NCBI GenBank assembly: GCA_039000515.1
Contig: JBCFYV010011135.1
Location: forward strand, 12,322,468-12,386,467
Length of the DNA stretch: 64,000 nt
Direction: 5' to 3'
Source of the DNA: Timema cristinae
Lineage: Eukaryota; Arthropoda; Insecta; Phasmatodea; Timematidae
The stretch's first letter is position 1. Each line of letters opens with the position of its first letter. The notes under the pieces were generated by a model. The model worked only from the letters and a program-made list of their open reading frames with translations. It did not search any database and was not told the DNA's origin. Positions 22,061 through 33,290 of this stretch are shown one piece after another. A program made the translations under genes and the position numbers.

Positions 22061-22974
22061 TCTTTTTTATAAGTGTCAATTGGAATAATTGACATTTCCT
22101 TCCAATCATGTCTCTTTGTGGTCAAAGGTACTATTTACTACATCATAACAGTAATAGTAGCAAACAAAAGGAGGGTGCGATGTCAATACTTTAGGATAAC
22201 CTAGCTATGAGCTATCTTGAGGGGGTGAGGGAAGGAGGGTATCTTTCGGTAATTTCACAACAGCCCAATTAGACGAAACCAATATTTTGAAGCTTAGGAG
22301 GAAGTAAGGCCTAAAAAAATACTTTTCTTTACTATGAGTTTTATGGCATGCAATAAGTTGAAGACCAAGTTTTTGTATTTCTGACTTGCTCCGCCATTTT
22401 ATTGCTTTTTTGTGCATAGTGAGCGAATCAAATGGGACATTCTTATACAGGTCACACATACAAAAGGCCATCATCTCTAGTGACACTAGTTTATTTAGCG
22501 TTTGTAAGAGATCTAAGAACTAACAAACTAAAATATAATGCACAATAATCTGGAACAAACTAATAAAGTTTTAAAATAAAAAATACAAATTTTGTTATAT
22601 TTTATCCAGTTGAGGTGAGAAACGGAGCTTAGCATAGTGATAAAATATAGTAATTTTAAAACTATCAACATGAAATAAACACATTTTTAAAAGAAATTCA
22701 GAACGAAATAAAGATAAACATGTTAAGGAACTCAAACAAAATAAAAACAAACTTTAAACAAAAAATGTTCAAGTTTTGAAATAATGTGAGAGAGCTACTA
22801 CTAGAAAAAATTATCGAGGCTTTACAAAAGGAATAAATGGAAATCTCCGCAAAAAGAAATCTAAAACTAACCAAGAACGTATTATTGTTTGCAAAGATAA
22901 AATACTATTTTTAAAAGTTGTATGTGTTCATGTGGAGAATATGGTTGCCATAAAGGCGTCAATCCACGCTCCTA
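22061..22974. other. No gene seen between the array H arms
   Basis: AT-rich. The minus-strand frame 22205-22486 lacks a credible start context or splice-like ends and is not called. Confidence 0.45.
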
Positions 22975-24040
22975 GTGTAAATAAATCTTGTGTTGTCCTG
23001 TCAAAACGAAATGTGCGTTTTTTTAGGAACCTTCCGGAACAAACGAAGAACAAATTATTGCAATCATAAAAATATGGATTTTTAAAAGATGGGGAAGGGA
23101 GTCAACTTCATTGACGTGCAATGTAAACATACAATTTATGGGCGTATAAAGACATATCAAACTATTTTTTCCTGAACAATCCGGAACAAACGAAGAACAA
23201 AAATTGCAATCATAAAATTTATTTTTTAAATGTTTTTAGGGGGAAAAGATGGTGAGGCAGCTTCGTGGAGATCCAAAGTAAACATATCATTTGTGAGCGT
23301 ATCAAAACGGAAAAACGGATTATTATTTTTTTCGGAACAATCCGGAACTAACGAAGGAAACAGTATTGTAATCATAAAAAAAAAATTGTTTTTAAAAAAG
23401 GAGAAGGGTGAATTCATGAATGTCAAATGTAAAGTATAGCTAATTTTGGGGACGTATCAAAAGGTAAATAATTTTTTTTTAACAATCCGAAATAAATGAT
23501 CGCAACCATAAAAATTTCATTATCAAAAGTGAGGGGAAGATATCGTAAAGTTGGCACTACCAATGTAAACATACCATTTGTGGGCCTATCAAAACGGACA
23601 AACGAAATTTTGCTGGACAATCCGAAACAAGCGAATGCAATAGTAAATACATGAATTTTTCAAAGTGGAGGGGCTACCGTAAAGTTGGCCACTCACGAGT
23701 AAGCAAAGTGTCACAAGTTCATGTCCCATTTGTGCAAGAACAAATGCAGAACAAACGAGCCTTTTTGCGGTATAATCCGGAAACAAACGATCGGAAAACA
23801 TAAAAATGTGATTTTTTCAAAGTGTGTGTGGAGGGGTGCGGGGGCGGGGGGGGGGACACCAGGGGGGGGGTGTTACCGTGAAGTTGGCCTCACCAATGTA
23901 GACATATCATTTGTGGGCCTATCAAAACAGAACAAACGAAAATATGTGGAACAATCTGCAACAAGCGAAAAACAAACGATTGCAATAAAAAAAAACTTGA
24001 ATTTTTAAATTGGGGGAGAGGGCAACTTCGCGGACGTGTT
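22975..24040 (+). repeat. Array H, direct arm, about seven ~150-bp units
   Basis: Units contain ccggaacaaacgaagaacaa, attgcaatcataaaaat, a G-rich stretch, caacttc-tgga and gtaaacatatcatttgtggg followed by cgtatcaaaacgga. One unit ends in an extreme G run around 23836-23872. Units differ by indels, so the period drifts between roughly 120 and 160 bp. All frames in 23226-24008 come from these units. Confidence 0.85.
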
Positions 24041-24402
24041 TTTTTTTACAGTTGGTACCTAGCCATGGTACAAATTGTGGGATTATTAAGAAAATGTTAA
24101 ATATCTATCCATGATTCCTGTTATAATTATTTTTGACGGAGGTATCGTTTTCATCAATAATCTAGGTATGTCATCGTCACTTTCCTATACAACTCAAAAT
24201 TCTTAATTTTCTATTGAACTAATCTCACAACTATCATCTTCTTCAGAGCTTTGGAATTCTGAATCGGTATTAGGGCCTAAATTATCATTTTGAAATGTAT
24301 ATTATTTATTCTAATAAAAACCAGGCCAATAATGATTTTTCATTAGAGATAAAACGTATTATAAAGATAAATATGTTTTTATACAACAATATAAGCTGTA
24401 AT

Positions 24403-24452
24403 TATATATATACACACACACACACCAGAGAGAGAGAGAGAGAGAGAGAAAA
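24403..24452. repeat. Compound (TA)n(CA)n(GA)n microsatellite
   Basis: tatatatata changes to cacacacaca and then to gagagagaga within 50 bp. Confidence 0.95.
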
Positions 24453-24905
24453 TTGAATAAAACTGATGATTACGTTGTTCATTTGTGCAAGTCATGTGAC
24501 ATATAATAATATATTATTTCAAAGTGAGCTTATATTATATAAAGCCAAACTTCGATATGGACTTGAATCGGTTGGTGAATCAGGTAGAAAATATGTATTC
24601 AAAAAATTACTAGGAACTTGCAGCAATAAACTCGAGTTTACAATAAAAAGGTGGGTTTATTAATAATTTACTAGACAAATAAAATATATATATAATTTTT
24701 ACAAATTTTTAGGTGGCTTTCCACATGTGTTCTCTTTCTATAGTTTTCCAATCCACTCTCCAAGTAAATAGGGTGCATTTAATATAAAATTGTGTTTCCT
24801 TCTCCTTGCACCCTAGAATAACTCAAACCTCAAAACCTAATCACTAAATAATTCAAAGAGTCTAAAAACATTGGAGAGCGATTATATATAAGTTACATCT
24901 TATTT

Positions 24906-25097
24906 ACCCGCCTCGGTGGCGTAGTTTGTCTAACGCGCTTGTCGTGTTGAGCTCGACTGCTAAGGACGGGGAGATCGAGGTTCGAATCTCAGTCGGGTGA
25001 ACCTTCCCAATTCCTAATCCATTTGCGTAATTAGTACTTAAAGCGTATAACCCGAAGGGGTAGCAAGACGTGGTGCTAAATATTATTATTATTATTA
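24906..25097 (+). mobile_element. SINE-A copy with central deletion and target duplication
   Basis: Young-looking head (acccgcctcggtggcgtag) and tail (gtataacccgaaggggtag) but lacks about 75 bp between ggtcgggtgaac and cttcccaattcc. The flanks carry the perfect 10-bp duplication ttacatctta (24893-24902 and 25098-25107). Confidence 0.93.
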
Positions 25098-25721
25098 TTA
25101 CATCTTAATTGGATAATAATGTTTCAGTTATTTTGATTAAATTAATCCAAATAAAAATCGTTCTCTCTCACACACATAATTTTTTATGAGTCATATGTAA
25201 TAAAATACATTCCTTAGTGAATGAAATAATTATTTTATTACATTATTTATTTGCAAAAAAATAATAAAAAAATCTGTAGAAAGACTGTCGTTACAATAGT
25301 AAATAACTGTTTTCATTTTAAGTAAATTCAAAGTGCTCACACACTTGTAATTGCAAACATCAATTACTAGCCTACTATATTATACTTGGGCCTAAAATTA
25401 CTCTCAAAGTGAGTTAAAAATACATAAATAAAATAACACTATACCTTCCTATATTGTTTTGGTGCCCAACAGGGTATCTCACTAATTGGCACATCATCAT
25501 TATAGACTACTTATATAGGAGCTACAACGTTTAACTTGACCTAATTATACCCTTATAGGTGGAATTAACAGAGAAATTCTAAATATTCCAATAGAATTTC
25601 AAAATTTAAGCCATATAAAATGCTGGAAAAATTGCAAGCTTAAACGTAGATTCTTGCATTCACACAATTTTTAAGGCGATAAATAATCTATTTCTTATCA
25701 AGCATATTTTCAAGAGGCCAC

Positions 25722-25987
25722 TCGGTGACCTGGTGGTCTAGGGGTAAGGTGTCAGACTTCAGTGCTGGCGGCCGGGGTTCAATCCTCGTCCCGGCACAGA
25801 TTTATCTGATTACCAAACCCTTCCTTCACCTCTGACAAGACATCTTGTGAATGTGGGGAATGCCAGGTCTCCACCGTGGTTCGGATTCCTTGTTAAACTG
25901 TAGGTCCTTCATTTCATCTCACAATCACCCTACCATTACACATTAGCGTAAGTGCGTATAACCCGAATGGGTAGTAAGACGCGGTGC

Positions 25988-26042
<55 letters not shown>
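25722..26042 (+). mobile_element. SINE-B full copy with target duplication
   Basis: tRNA-like head: A box tggtctaggggtaaggtgtc and B box ggggttcaatcctcg. The body runs ccaaacccttccttcacctc, atgtggggaatgccagg, ccaccgtggttcggatt. The tail is gcgtataacccgaatgggta then gtaagacgcggtgcta with a long (ATA)n. Target duplication aagaggccac is exact at 25712-25721 and 26043-26052. Confidence 0.96.
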
Positions 26043-26044
<2 letters not shown>

Positions 26045-26129
26045 GAGGCCACATCAATTAACAGTTTGACAGTTGTGGGAGAGAACGTAAGAAAATACAG
26101 GCTATAAATGTGATATAATTATAGTATTA

Positions 26130-26215
26130 TAGCCCGACACGTTAGCTCAGTCGCTAGTGGGATGGTCTACAGTGCAAAGAGCTTCGGATCGATTTCTGGT
26201 AGGGGCGTAGTATTT
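26130..26215 (+). repeat. tRNA-like sequence, probable SINE-D-related head
   Basis: gttagctcagtcgctagtgg (A-box-like) and ttcggatcgatttctgg (B-box-like) in the right order and spacing. It is followed by tatttattatttg as in the SINE-D heads at 33195 and 51404. Confidence 0.5.
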
Positions 26216-26299
26216 ATTATTTGAACACTTCTCGGCCTTCTTCTGGATGTTGTATATGTCTTAGAATTCAATAATTCTATTTAACTGTAGAAACTTGCC

Positions 26300-28079
26300 A
26301 TATTCCTAAAATTATCAAATATTTGAACAATATAATCAATTTAATTGTAACCACTTGACTTTTTGGGTTTGCTTTTTAAGATAAAAGTGCATATATAATA
26401 TATATATATATATTAATGCTTTCATAATCACCATTTATGCCCACATTATATTTACCTATAACCTAGGCCTAACTAATTTGAGGAAAATCGCCCATATAAT
26501 TTAAAATGTAAATAATCACAAAATTTTAATGTTATAAAAATGTAATTAATCAATCAAATTATCATGCAGATAATCCCATATGAACCAAGATCTAAGTCTG
26601 ACTGACAGTATAAATATTCTACCTATAATAAAAACATAAATAATTTAATTGAAAATAATAATTGCAGTGTTCACTAAATTGAAGATTGTGAAATTATTTT
26701 TTCCATATGCATATTAATGTATTCAGAGTAATAAGTTTTGCCAATTTAAACTATATAAAATAATGCCTTTTTCTGCATTAATAATGACTTAATTTCTTAG
26801 CTTTTTGAACTAGTTTAAACACCTAAATTGAAATTTTTTCATGAAAAAGATTTTTTATACAATGGCTGTAAAAAGTGTTTTTAAATGTTAAATATTTATT
26901 TCATCATTCTTGATATGAAATGTGTCGAAACCTTGGGCGATCGCTTACAGCCATTTATTGTTTACTAGATCTAATATTCTATGTTACTGATTCTGGAAAC
27001 CCCTAACATATAAAACAAACATAAAGCCTATCTGCCTATATAATACATTATATTATGCCCGTACTCGGTTTCAAAGCTTGATGTTTTCCAGGTTGTGATG
27101 GAAGGAACCATTGTTTATTATTTTAATAATTATATATATAGTGTGTTTACGGTTCACAGAGATCACAATTAAAACACAAATCTAAAAATTACTACAACAT
27201 GTTTTAATAATGAAATAACCCTGATAGTGGTATAAATATTAATATCACTACAATATGATTCTACCCGAACGGTTAGTAAGAACGCGTTTCTAAATATTAT
27301 TATTAATATGAGTCTAACTATTTTAAGAGACAACTTGTGAATGATCGTTCAAACAGAAATCTCGAATCTCGCAAGGACTGCAGATTACTTGTGTGTTTGT
27401 GATAATACAGCTGGAGTAACTGCTGTGGAGGCGGGCTATCAACCGTTCTTGTCGACTAAGCTACACTTACCTACAAAGTTTTGATCCCGTCAGCGAACTT
27501 GGAATTTCAGTACATATTTTTATGTCATACGCAAATCAAGTTATTCAGTAAAACTTTGCATATTTAAATCTGAATATATTTTTAATCTTAAGTATACACA
27601 TCAATACATCGCATGAATACTAATATTATATATTTATAGATGAATTAGTATTAATAAACAATTGGTAAATTGTGTTGATTTTAAGGGAACTTTGAGTATA
27701 TTTATATAGAGTATGCTAATAACTACGGTAAAATCCCAGCTTTATCAAATAGGTATAGTATTAAAGATACTAAATTTTAATTTTCAAAATTTTATTTCAA
27801 AAAGTTTAGCCTAAAACTTGATTTGGAAAACGTAAAAATTGAAGTTTCTTACCCTCATAGCTCTTGAATAAAAATAGTTAAAAACAAATTTTTGATGTTT
27901 AATATTTCATAGAATAAAACTCTTTCGAATGACGAAAAAAAATAAATTTCTGTACATATGGCCTTAAGCTATGGCTACACGGAGCCGCATCGTATTTTCT
28001 AGCAAGTGGTTACAAGGTCCGCACCGCAAATTGCGGAGCAATGCTCTCTCTTAAGCTTAATTAATCTATACTCTTACCC
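26300..28079. other. No gene seen; AT-rich sequence
   Basis: Long AT-rich tract. A SINE 3' tail fragment (ctacccgaacggttagtaag, 27263-27282, then attattatt) is present. Nothing else is supported. Confidence 0.55.
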
Positions 28080-28345
28080 TCTTTGATGGCTGCATGGTAT
28101 AAGTTGCTATGATCGCAGTGGACTAGACTGCCGATGACGGAGAGATCGAGGTTCGAATCTAGGTCAGGTATACTAAGGGTAATTTTTGCAAAATAATTTT
28201 CCACTCTCCTTCCACGCAAATGCGGGTACACTTCCTCTAAATATAACCTTCCTTATACCTTAAACCATTAGTGTATGTAGTACCTATAACGTATATGTAT
28301 AACCCGAACGGATAGTAAGACGCTATGCTAAAAATAAAATAAATA
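28080..28345 (+). mobile_element. SINE-A copy, diverged head
   Basis: Head tttgatggctgcatggtata, B box atcgaggttcgaatct, middle ccactctccttccacgcaaa, tail gtataacccgaacggatag. The hairpin sequence is intact while the head has decayed. Confidence 0.85.
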
Positions 28346-28402
28346 ATACATTATTCAGTAAAGATAATGAAAATGTCACGCTAACGTTGAAATGACCCAC
28401 TA

Positions 28403-28485
28403 AAAGGTTCCGTAGCCTGGACGTGAACCAAGGAACCTTGGTTCTAAGGCCGACTTCCTCTAACCACTGGACCACGGTCGACCCT
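28403..28485 (-). repeat. tRNA-like sequence with a near-palindromic anticodon region
   Basis: On the minus strand: ggtccagtggttagagga (A box) and ggttcacgtcc (B box). The region between contains gaaccaaggttccttggttc, which is almost its own reverse complement. No tail is visible. It is probably the head of a tRNA-derived SINE rather than a functional tRNA. Confidence 0.55.
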
Positions 28486-28663
28486 CACCTGTTCCAATAC
28501 TTGGGTGCAACGTAGGGCGCTCACTTCACTTTCAACGTGACCTTGGATGCAGTTAAAACGAAAGCGAATTAATTCACCGTCGAAAGTTAAAAATGTCTCG
28601 CCTCGTTATAGTATGTTCGCCAAACGATGGCGCTCCTTCTGCCGGGGTGAAAGAATCGTCGGT

Positions 28664-28790
28664 GAACAGCTCTCTCTTAGGCCAGTCGATAGCGCATCTG
28701 TCTTTTGAGCTAAGTGTCCAGGATTTGATTTGTGGTATTGGTGGAAATTGGGGGCTCCCCCTTTCACAGTGACGAATTAACGAGTTAGAG
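28664..28790 (+). mobile_element. SINE-D head fragment
   Basis: ccagtcgatagcgcatctgt, gagctaagtgtccaggattt and ccctttcacagtgacgaatt match the other SINE-D copies in order. The 3' part is missing. Confidence 0.7.
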
Positions 28791-28971
28791 AGGGAGTCAT
28801 TTGTGAACATTTTACGCCAAATAGTGGCCTAATAAAAACACTCTTTATTATCTACTCCCTTCACTTAAAAAACATATAACGTGTTTATCCACTAGGATAT
28901 AAATAAAATATATTAGTAATATTCTAGTTAGTTTCTCAAAGCATCATGGTTCAACAAACATTTCTACTAGC

Positions 28972-29232
28972 GTGTTAGTTTCTTCACCACTCAACCAGAA
29001 TGTGTTCTCTATTTCCGACGAACGTGTGGCTCAAGCTTTTCGTTGGCCGCCTCAGTTCAGCGGGCACACTATACATATCGAAATCGCCACACGTTTTTCC
29101 GCCGGTGCCCTCAATTATTTCAGCACCGTTCTCGCCAAACAAACCGACGAAGGCTATGCCTACGTGACCGTTGACAGGCAACAAAGATGGCATTGCCTCT
29201 GGTCTGTTTGGTGGCTGTAGACCACTCTCCAT
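28972..29232. other. CpG-rich island with open frames on both strands
   Basis: An 82-codon + frame (ends at TAG 29218-29220; contains SGHTIHIEIATRFSAGALNY) lies opposite an 82-codon minus frame (28984-29232; contains VGLFGENGAEIIEGTGG). A third frame is open as well. The sequence is much richer in CpG than its surroundings. There are no convincing AG/GT boundaries. One frame may be a captured gene or transposon fragment, but which one cannot be decided by eye. Confidence 0.35.
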
Positions 29233-29889
29233 GTCCAGTCTGTGTCGTGCTCAGTCCGGAGAATAGTCTACTTTACCATCTGTCTCAACATTAGTCAAGG
29301 TTCATCGTCCGCAATAGTGAAATAACACGATCGGGTCGTTATTTATGGTGCAATAGAAAGACATCGCTAGCTAAGAACATTCATTTTGGATTATTAAAAA
29401 AAAATACCCTAGAAACCTCAAATTAATATGAATTAAAACAAGCACATTTATTGGTGAAATACTTTTGAATATGACTATAAATATTTACATATTTTCGTAG
29501 TTCGTGATTTAAAAACTGTAAAACTTTAAAAACTGGTTCAAAAATACTGTATATAAACAAATATTTGAACAGTCGAGCTTTTTTTTTATATCCGAAAATA
29601 ATTGCTAAAATTGTCGATACGTTAATTTGGTTTATTACACTTTGTTTTCTCTATTGACACGTCGATTGTGCAGTTACAAGTAATTAGAGTGCGCTGTTGC
29701 AACCGGTCCATATTGGATAACGAAATAATTGTGATGTTACCAGTACTTAAATTTGTGACCTCACGTCTATGGGCAGGATTGTTGAGGTACCGTCCATCGG
29801 ACGGATGGTACAACCAACTCTGAGAGTGAATGGCTAAAAAAAATTGTCGGATGAAACTAGTCTTTACGTTTGCTTTCTCCAATATTAGG

Positions 29890-31690
29890 CTGTACTTTTA
29901 ACAATAGAGAGCTCTTGTGTTGATCCAGAATTTAGCTTTTTTGTTTACAACAATAGTTGGCTCTTGTTTTAAATAAGAGTTTAGTTGTGTTTTTAACAAT
30001 GGTCAGCTCTTATTTTCATCAAGCAGCTATTCATGTTTTTAACAATAGGCAGCTCTTTTTTCATCAAGAATTTATTTGTGTTTTTAACACACACAGCTCT
30101 TGTTTTATCAAGACTTTAGTTTTGTTTTTAAAATATACAGCTCTATTTTAACCAATAATTTAGTTGTACTTTTATTAATAGACATCTTGGTTTTATCAAG
30201 ACTTTAGCTGTGTTTTAACAATAGACAGCTCTATTTTCACCAAGAATTTAGTTGTGGTTTTAAAATATACAGCTCTCTTTTAACCAATAATTTAGCTGTG
30301 TTTTAACAATAGACAGCTCTATTTTCATCAAGAATTTAGTTCTGTTTTTAAAATATACAGATCTCTTTTAAGCAATAATTTAGTTCTACTTTTATTAATA
30401 GACAGCTTGGTTTTATCAAGACGTTAGCTGTGTTTTAACAATAGACAGCTCTATTTTCATCAAGAATTTAGTTGTGGTTTTAAAATATACAGATCTCTTT
30501 TAAGCAATAATTTAGTTGTACTTTTATTAATAGACAGCTTGGTTTTATCAAGACTTTAGCTGTGTTTTAACAATAGACAGCTCTATTTTTATCAAGAATT
30601 TAGTTGTGGTTTTAACAATAGACAGCTCTGGTTTCATCAAGACCTTAGCTATGTTTTTAACAATGTACAGCTCTTGTGATCATCAAGACCTTAGCTGTGA
30701 TTTTAACACTAAACAGCTCTTTTTTTTTTATCAAGCAGCTATCTGTGTTTTTAACAATATACAGCTCTTGTGTTCATCAAAAATTTAGTTGTGTTTTTAA
30801 CAATATAGCTCTTTTTTTCATTAATAATTTAGTTGTGATTTTAACCCTAAACAGCTCTTGTTTTTATCAAGCAGCTATCTGTGTTTTTAACAATATAGGC
30901 TACAGTTCTTGTTTTCGTCAAGAATTTAGCTGCGTCTTTCACAAGTGAAAACTCTGGTTTTATCAAGACTTTAGTTGCATTTCAAAACAGAAACGGCTCT
31001 TTTTTTTTTATCAAGAATTTAAATGTGCTTTTAATAATATACAACACTTGTTTTCATCGAGAATTTATTTGTGCTTTTAACAATAGTCAGCACTTGCTTT
31101 CATCAAGAATTTAGTTGTGCTTTTAACAATAGTCAGCACTTGTTTTCATCAAGAATTTAGTTGTGCTTTTAACAATAGACAGAACTTGTTTTATCAAGAA
31201 TTTAGTTGTGCTTTTAACAATAGACAGGTCTTTTTTTATCATTAATTTAAATGTGTTTTTAACAATAAACAGCTCTTGTTTTTATCAAGCAGCTATCTGT
31301 GTTTTTAACAATATAGGCTACAGTTCTTGTTTTCATCAATAATTTAGCTGCGTTTTTAACAAGAGAAAACTCTGGTTTTATCAAGACTTTGGTTGCATTT
31401 CAAAACAGAAATAGCTCTTTTTTTAATCAAGAATTTAAATGTGCTTTTAACAATAGACAACAATTGTTTTCATCAAGAATTTATTGGTGCTTTAAACAAT
31501 AGTCAACACTTGTTTTCATCAAGAATTTAGTTGTGCTTTTATCAATAGACAGCTCTTTTTATCAATAATTTAAATGTGTTTTTAACAATAGACAACTCTT
31601 TTTTTATCAAGAATTTAGTAGCTCTTTTAACAATAGACAGTTCTTTTTTTTAATCAAGAATTTAGTTGCGCTTTTAATAATATACAGCCC
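29890..31690. repeat. 44-bp minisatellite, about 40 copies, with higher-order periods
   Basis: Unit: cagctcttgttttcatcaag, aatttagttgtg, ttttaacaatag. Sub-variants recur in order, giving a 132-bp (three-unit) period, for example between cagcttgg at 30403 and 30535, and a longer copy offset of about 418 bp (tatctgtgtttttaacaata with gctacagttcttg near 30870 and 31290). Short frames within are read-through. Confidence 0.95.
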
Positions 31691-31691
31691 T

Positions 31692-31865
31692 TGTTCTTAT
31701 CAAGATTCTCTGCGGCGTTATCAAATAATTCCGGTCCCCAAGACTATCAGTGAGCTACTATCACAGATCCACTTACAACAATTGCGGTGTTGTCAAGCTG
31801 TGAGATTCCACTTTGTTGGCGATGTGTCGCGTATGCAAGTTGATCAAGTCACCTCTACACGATGA
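31692..31865 (+). CDS. Open stretch, possible exon or TE fragment
   Basis: A single frame open from the array edge reads SLRRYQIIPVPKTISELLSQ, then IHLQQLRCCQAVRFHFVGDV and SRMQVDQVTSTR before TGA at 31863-31865. Composition is protein-like and GC content is raised to about 31990. A cag at 31767 and GTATGC or AAG|GTAAAC (about 31870) could act as splice sites, but the latter lies after the stop. There is no ATG at the start. The family is not recognised. Confidence 0.25.
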   Translation, partial: CSYQDSLRRYQIIPVPKTISELLSQIHLQQLRCCQAVRFHFVGDVSRMQVDQVTSTR

Positions 31866-32121
31866 TAAGGTAAACAAAACCTAGCAATGAATCCCTTTTG
31901 TGTGCCTATATCTCTCTTCCGGGATTAGGCTATGATAAGGACTGGCTCTACATTCCCTCAGGAGTTGGGACGTTTGCTGGAACAACGTTGTAGGTCGCAG
32001 TCCGATTTGTATAGGAAGGAACTTTTTTTTTTCCTCACCGCGTCTTTATACTAGAGACGACATAAATAGGACGTAAGCCTCATCAATACTTGTATAAAGA
32101 TATGAAAGTAATACCATATAT
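31866..32121. other. Unique, slightly GC-richer sequence without a called gene
   Basis: Contains gacgtttgctggaacaacgt and ctagagacgacataaatagg. Nothing is assignable. Confidence 0.4.
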
Positions 32122-32470
32122 TATACTACTATAAAGACACATGGCTCACTCACTCACTGACATTCATGTCTACCCACTTACAAATGAGCTAGAAACTTGA
32201 AATGTGACAATCTTATAGCTTCTAACCTGTAACTGACGGGAAAATTCCAAAAATTTAGAAAAATTGGTTTTTAACCTCCCCCCCCCCCCAAATTCAAAAT
32301 TTTGGAGCAACTTTAAAGTCTGTGCGGACCTTTCTTTGGAGGTCTCTTGTGGCTAAACGGTAAGACCTATCAGAAAACGGCCCTGGAATCACATTAGTTT
32401 ACATACACTTGTAAAGAAAACTAACTTGGGGGTTTGGGGTCGGAGCTCCCAACGAGCAAAGCGAGTTTTC
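32122..32470 (-). mobile_element. Repeat R1, inverted copy
   Basis: Reverse complement of 16275-16616 over the whole element, from ttatactactataaagacac to acgagcaaagcgag. Here the internal homopolymer is a C run (32277-32289) rather than T. Confidence 0.8.
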
Positions 32471-32835
32471 CCTATAAAGCTAACCACGCATAGAAGAACC
32501 ATGCAAGGTGAGATTCATACCTTTGTTGAATCAAACATGGTGAAAACATACCCGTCTAAATGGCTTCACCAGCCTTTACAATAATACGTATATTTAAAGT
32601 TAATAACATTTTCATTTAGAACCATTATGATAGGTTTAAGAATGCTATATCCTTAAATAAAGAAAAATACACGACAAATATATTTTATCTAAAAATGTCA
32701 AAACCTTTATGAAGGTCATGAGCTTTGCAAGATTATCGCACGCAGAAGTCTTGACATTAAATAAAAAGTAGCCCCTTTGCACAAACATGTGCACTTCAAG
32801 GCCGGAATTTTAAATTTTTGATTAGATTTATTTTA

Positions 32836-32860
32836 ACATGTGCGTATAACCCGAACGGGC

Positions 32861-32905
<45 letters not shown>

Positions 32906-32910
32906 TTTTA
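32836..32910 (+). repeat. SINE 3' tail fragment with (AAT)n
   Basis: gtgcgtataacccgaacggg is followed directly by cataataataat repeats. Only the last 20 bp of the shared tail is present and the gtagtaagacgcggtgct part is missing. Confidence 0.8.
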
Positions 32911-33194
32911 ACATATTAAAAACTCGGTCTGAAGATACAAAATGAAGAAATTTTTCTGTCGGTTGCTCTAAGCAAAGAAAATCTTTGCCACACGCAATTC
33001 ATCGCTGGGTACTTCTGATGATTTAGAATAAGGGAAGGGGAGAGAAAAGTGATATTCTTGAAATAAACATTCGTTCCTACTTTTAAAGTCTGAATCTATC
33101 AAACAAATTTGTATAGCAGTTTGAAAATGGGTCAATCATTCACAAATAAAGTCGAGGGACCAATCCTGGTGTATTAACTGGCATAATTCCAACA

Positions 33195-33290
33195 CCATAC
33201 CATTGTCGGTAGTACGCGAGCTGAGTTAAGAATCCCGGCTTCCATTTCCGGCATGGTCTAAACATTTATTATTGGTAAATTATCGGAATG
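33195..33290 (+). mobile_element. SINE-D head fragment
   Basis: accattgtcggtagtacgcg, gagttaagaatcccggc and catggtctaaacatttatta match the SINE-D head and the tttattattggt block. Confidence 0.6.

Noticed and set aside
23226..24008. Several frames of 65-95 codons on both strands
   Set aside because: All are translations of array H units.
25722..26042. Functional tRNA inside the SINE-B head
   Set aside because: The same head recurs with identical SINE bodies and tails at four sites, so it is a retroposon promoter.
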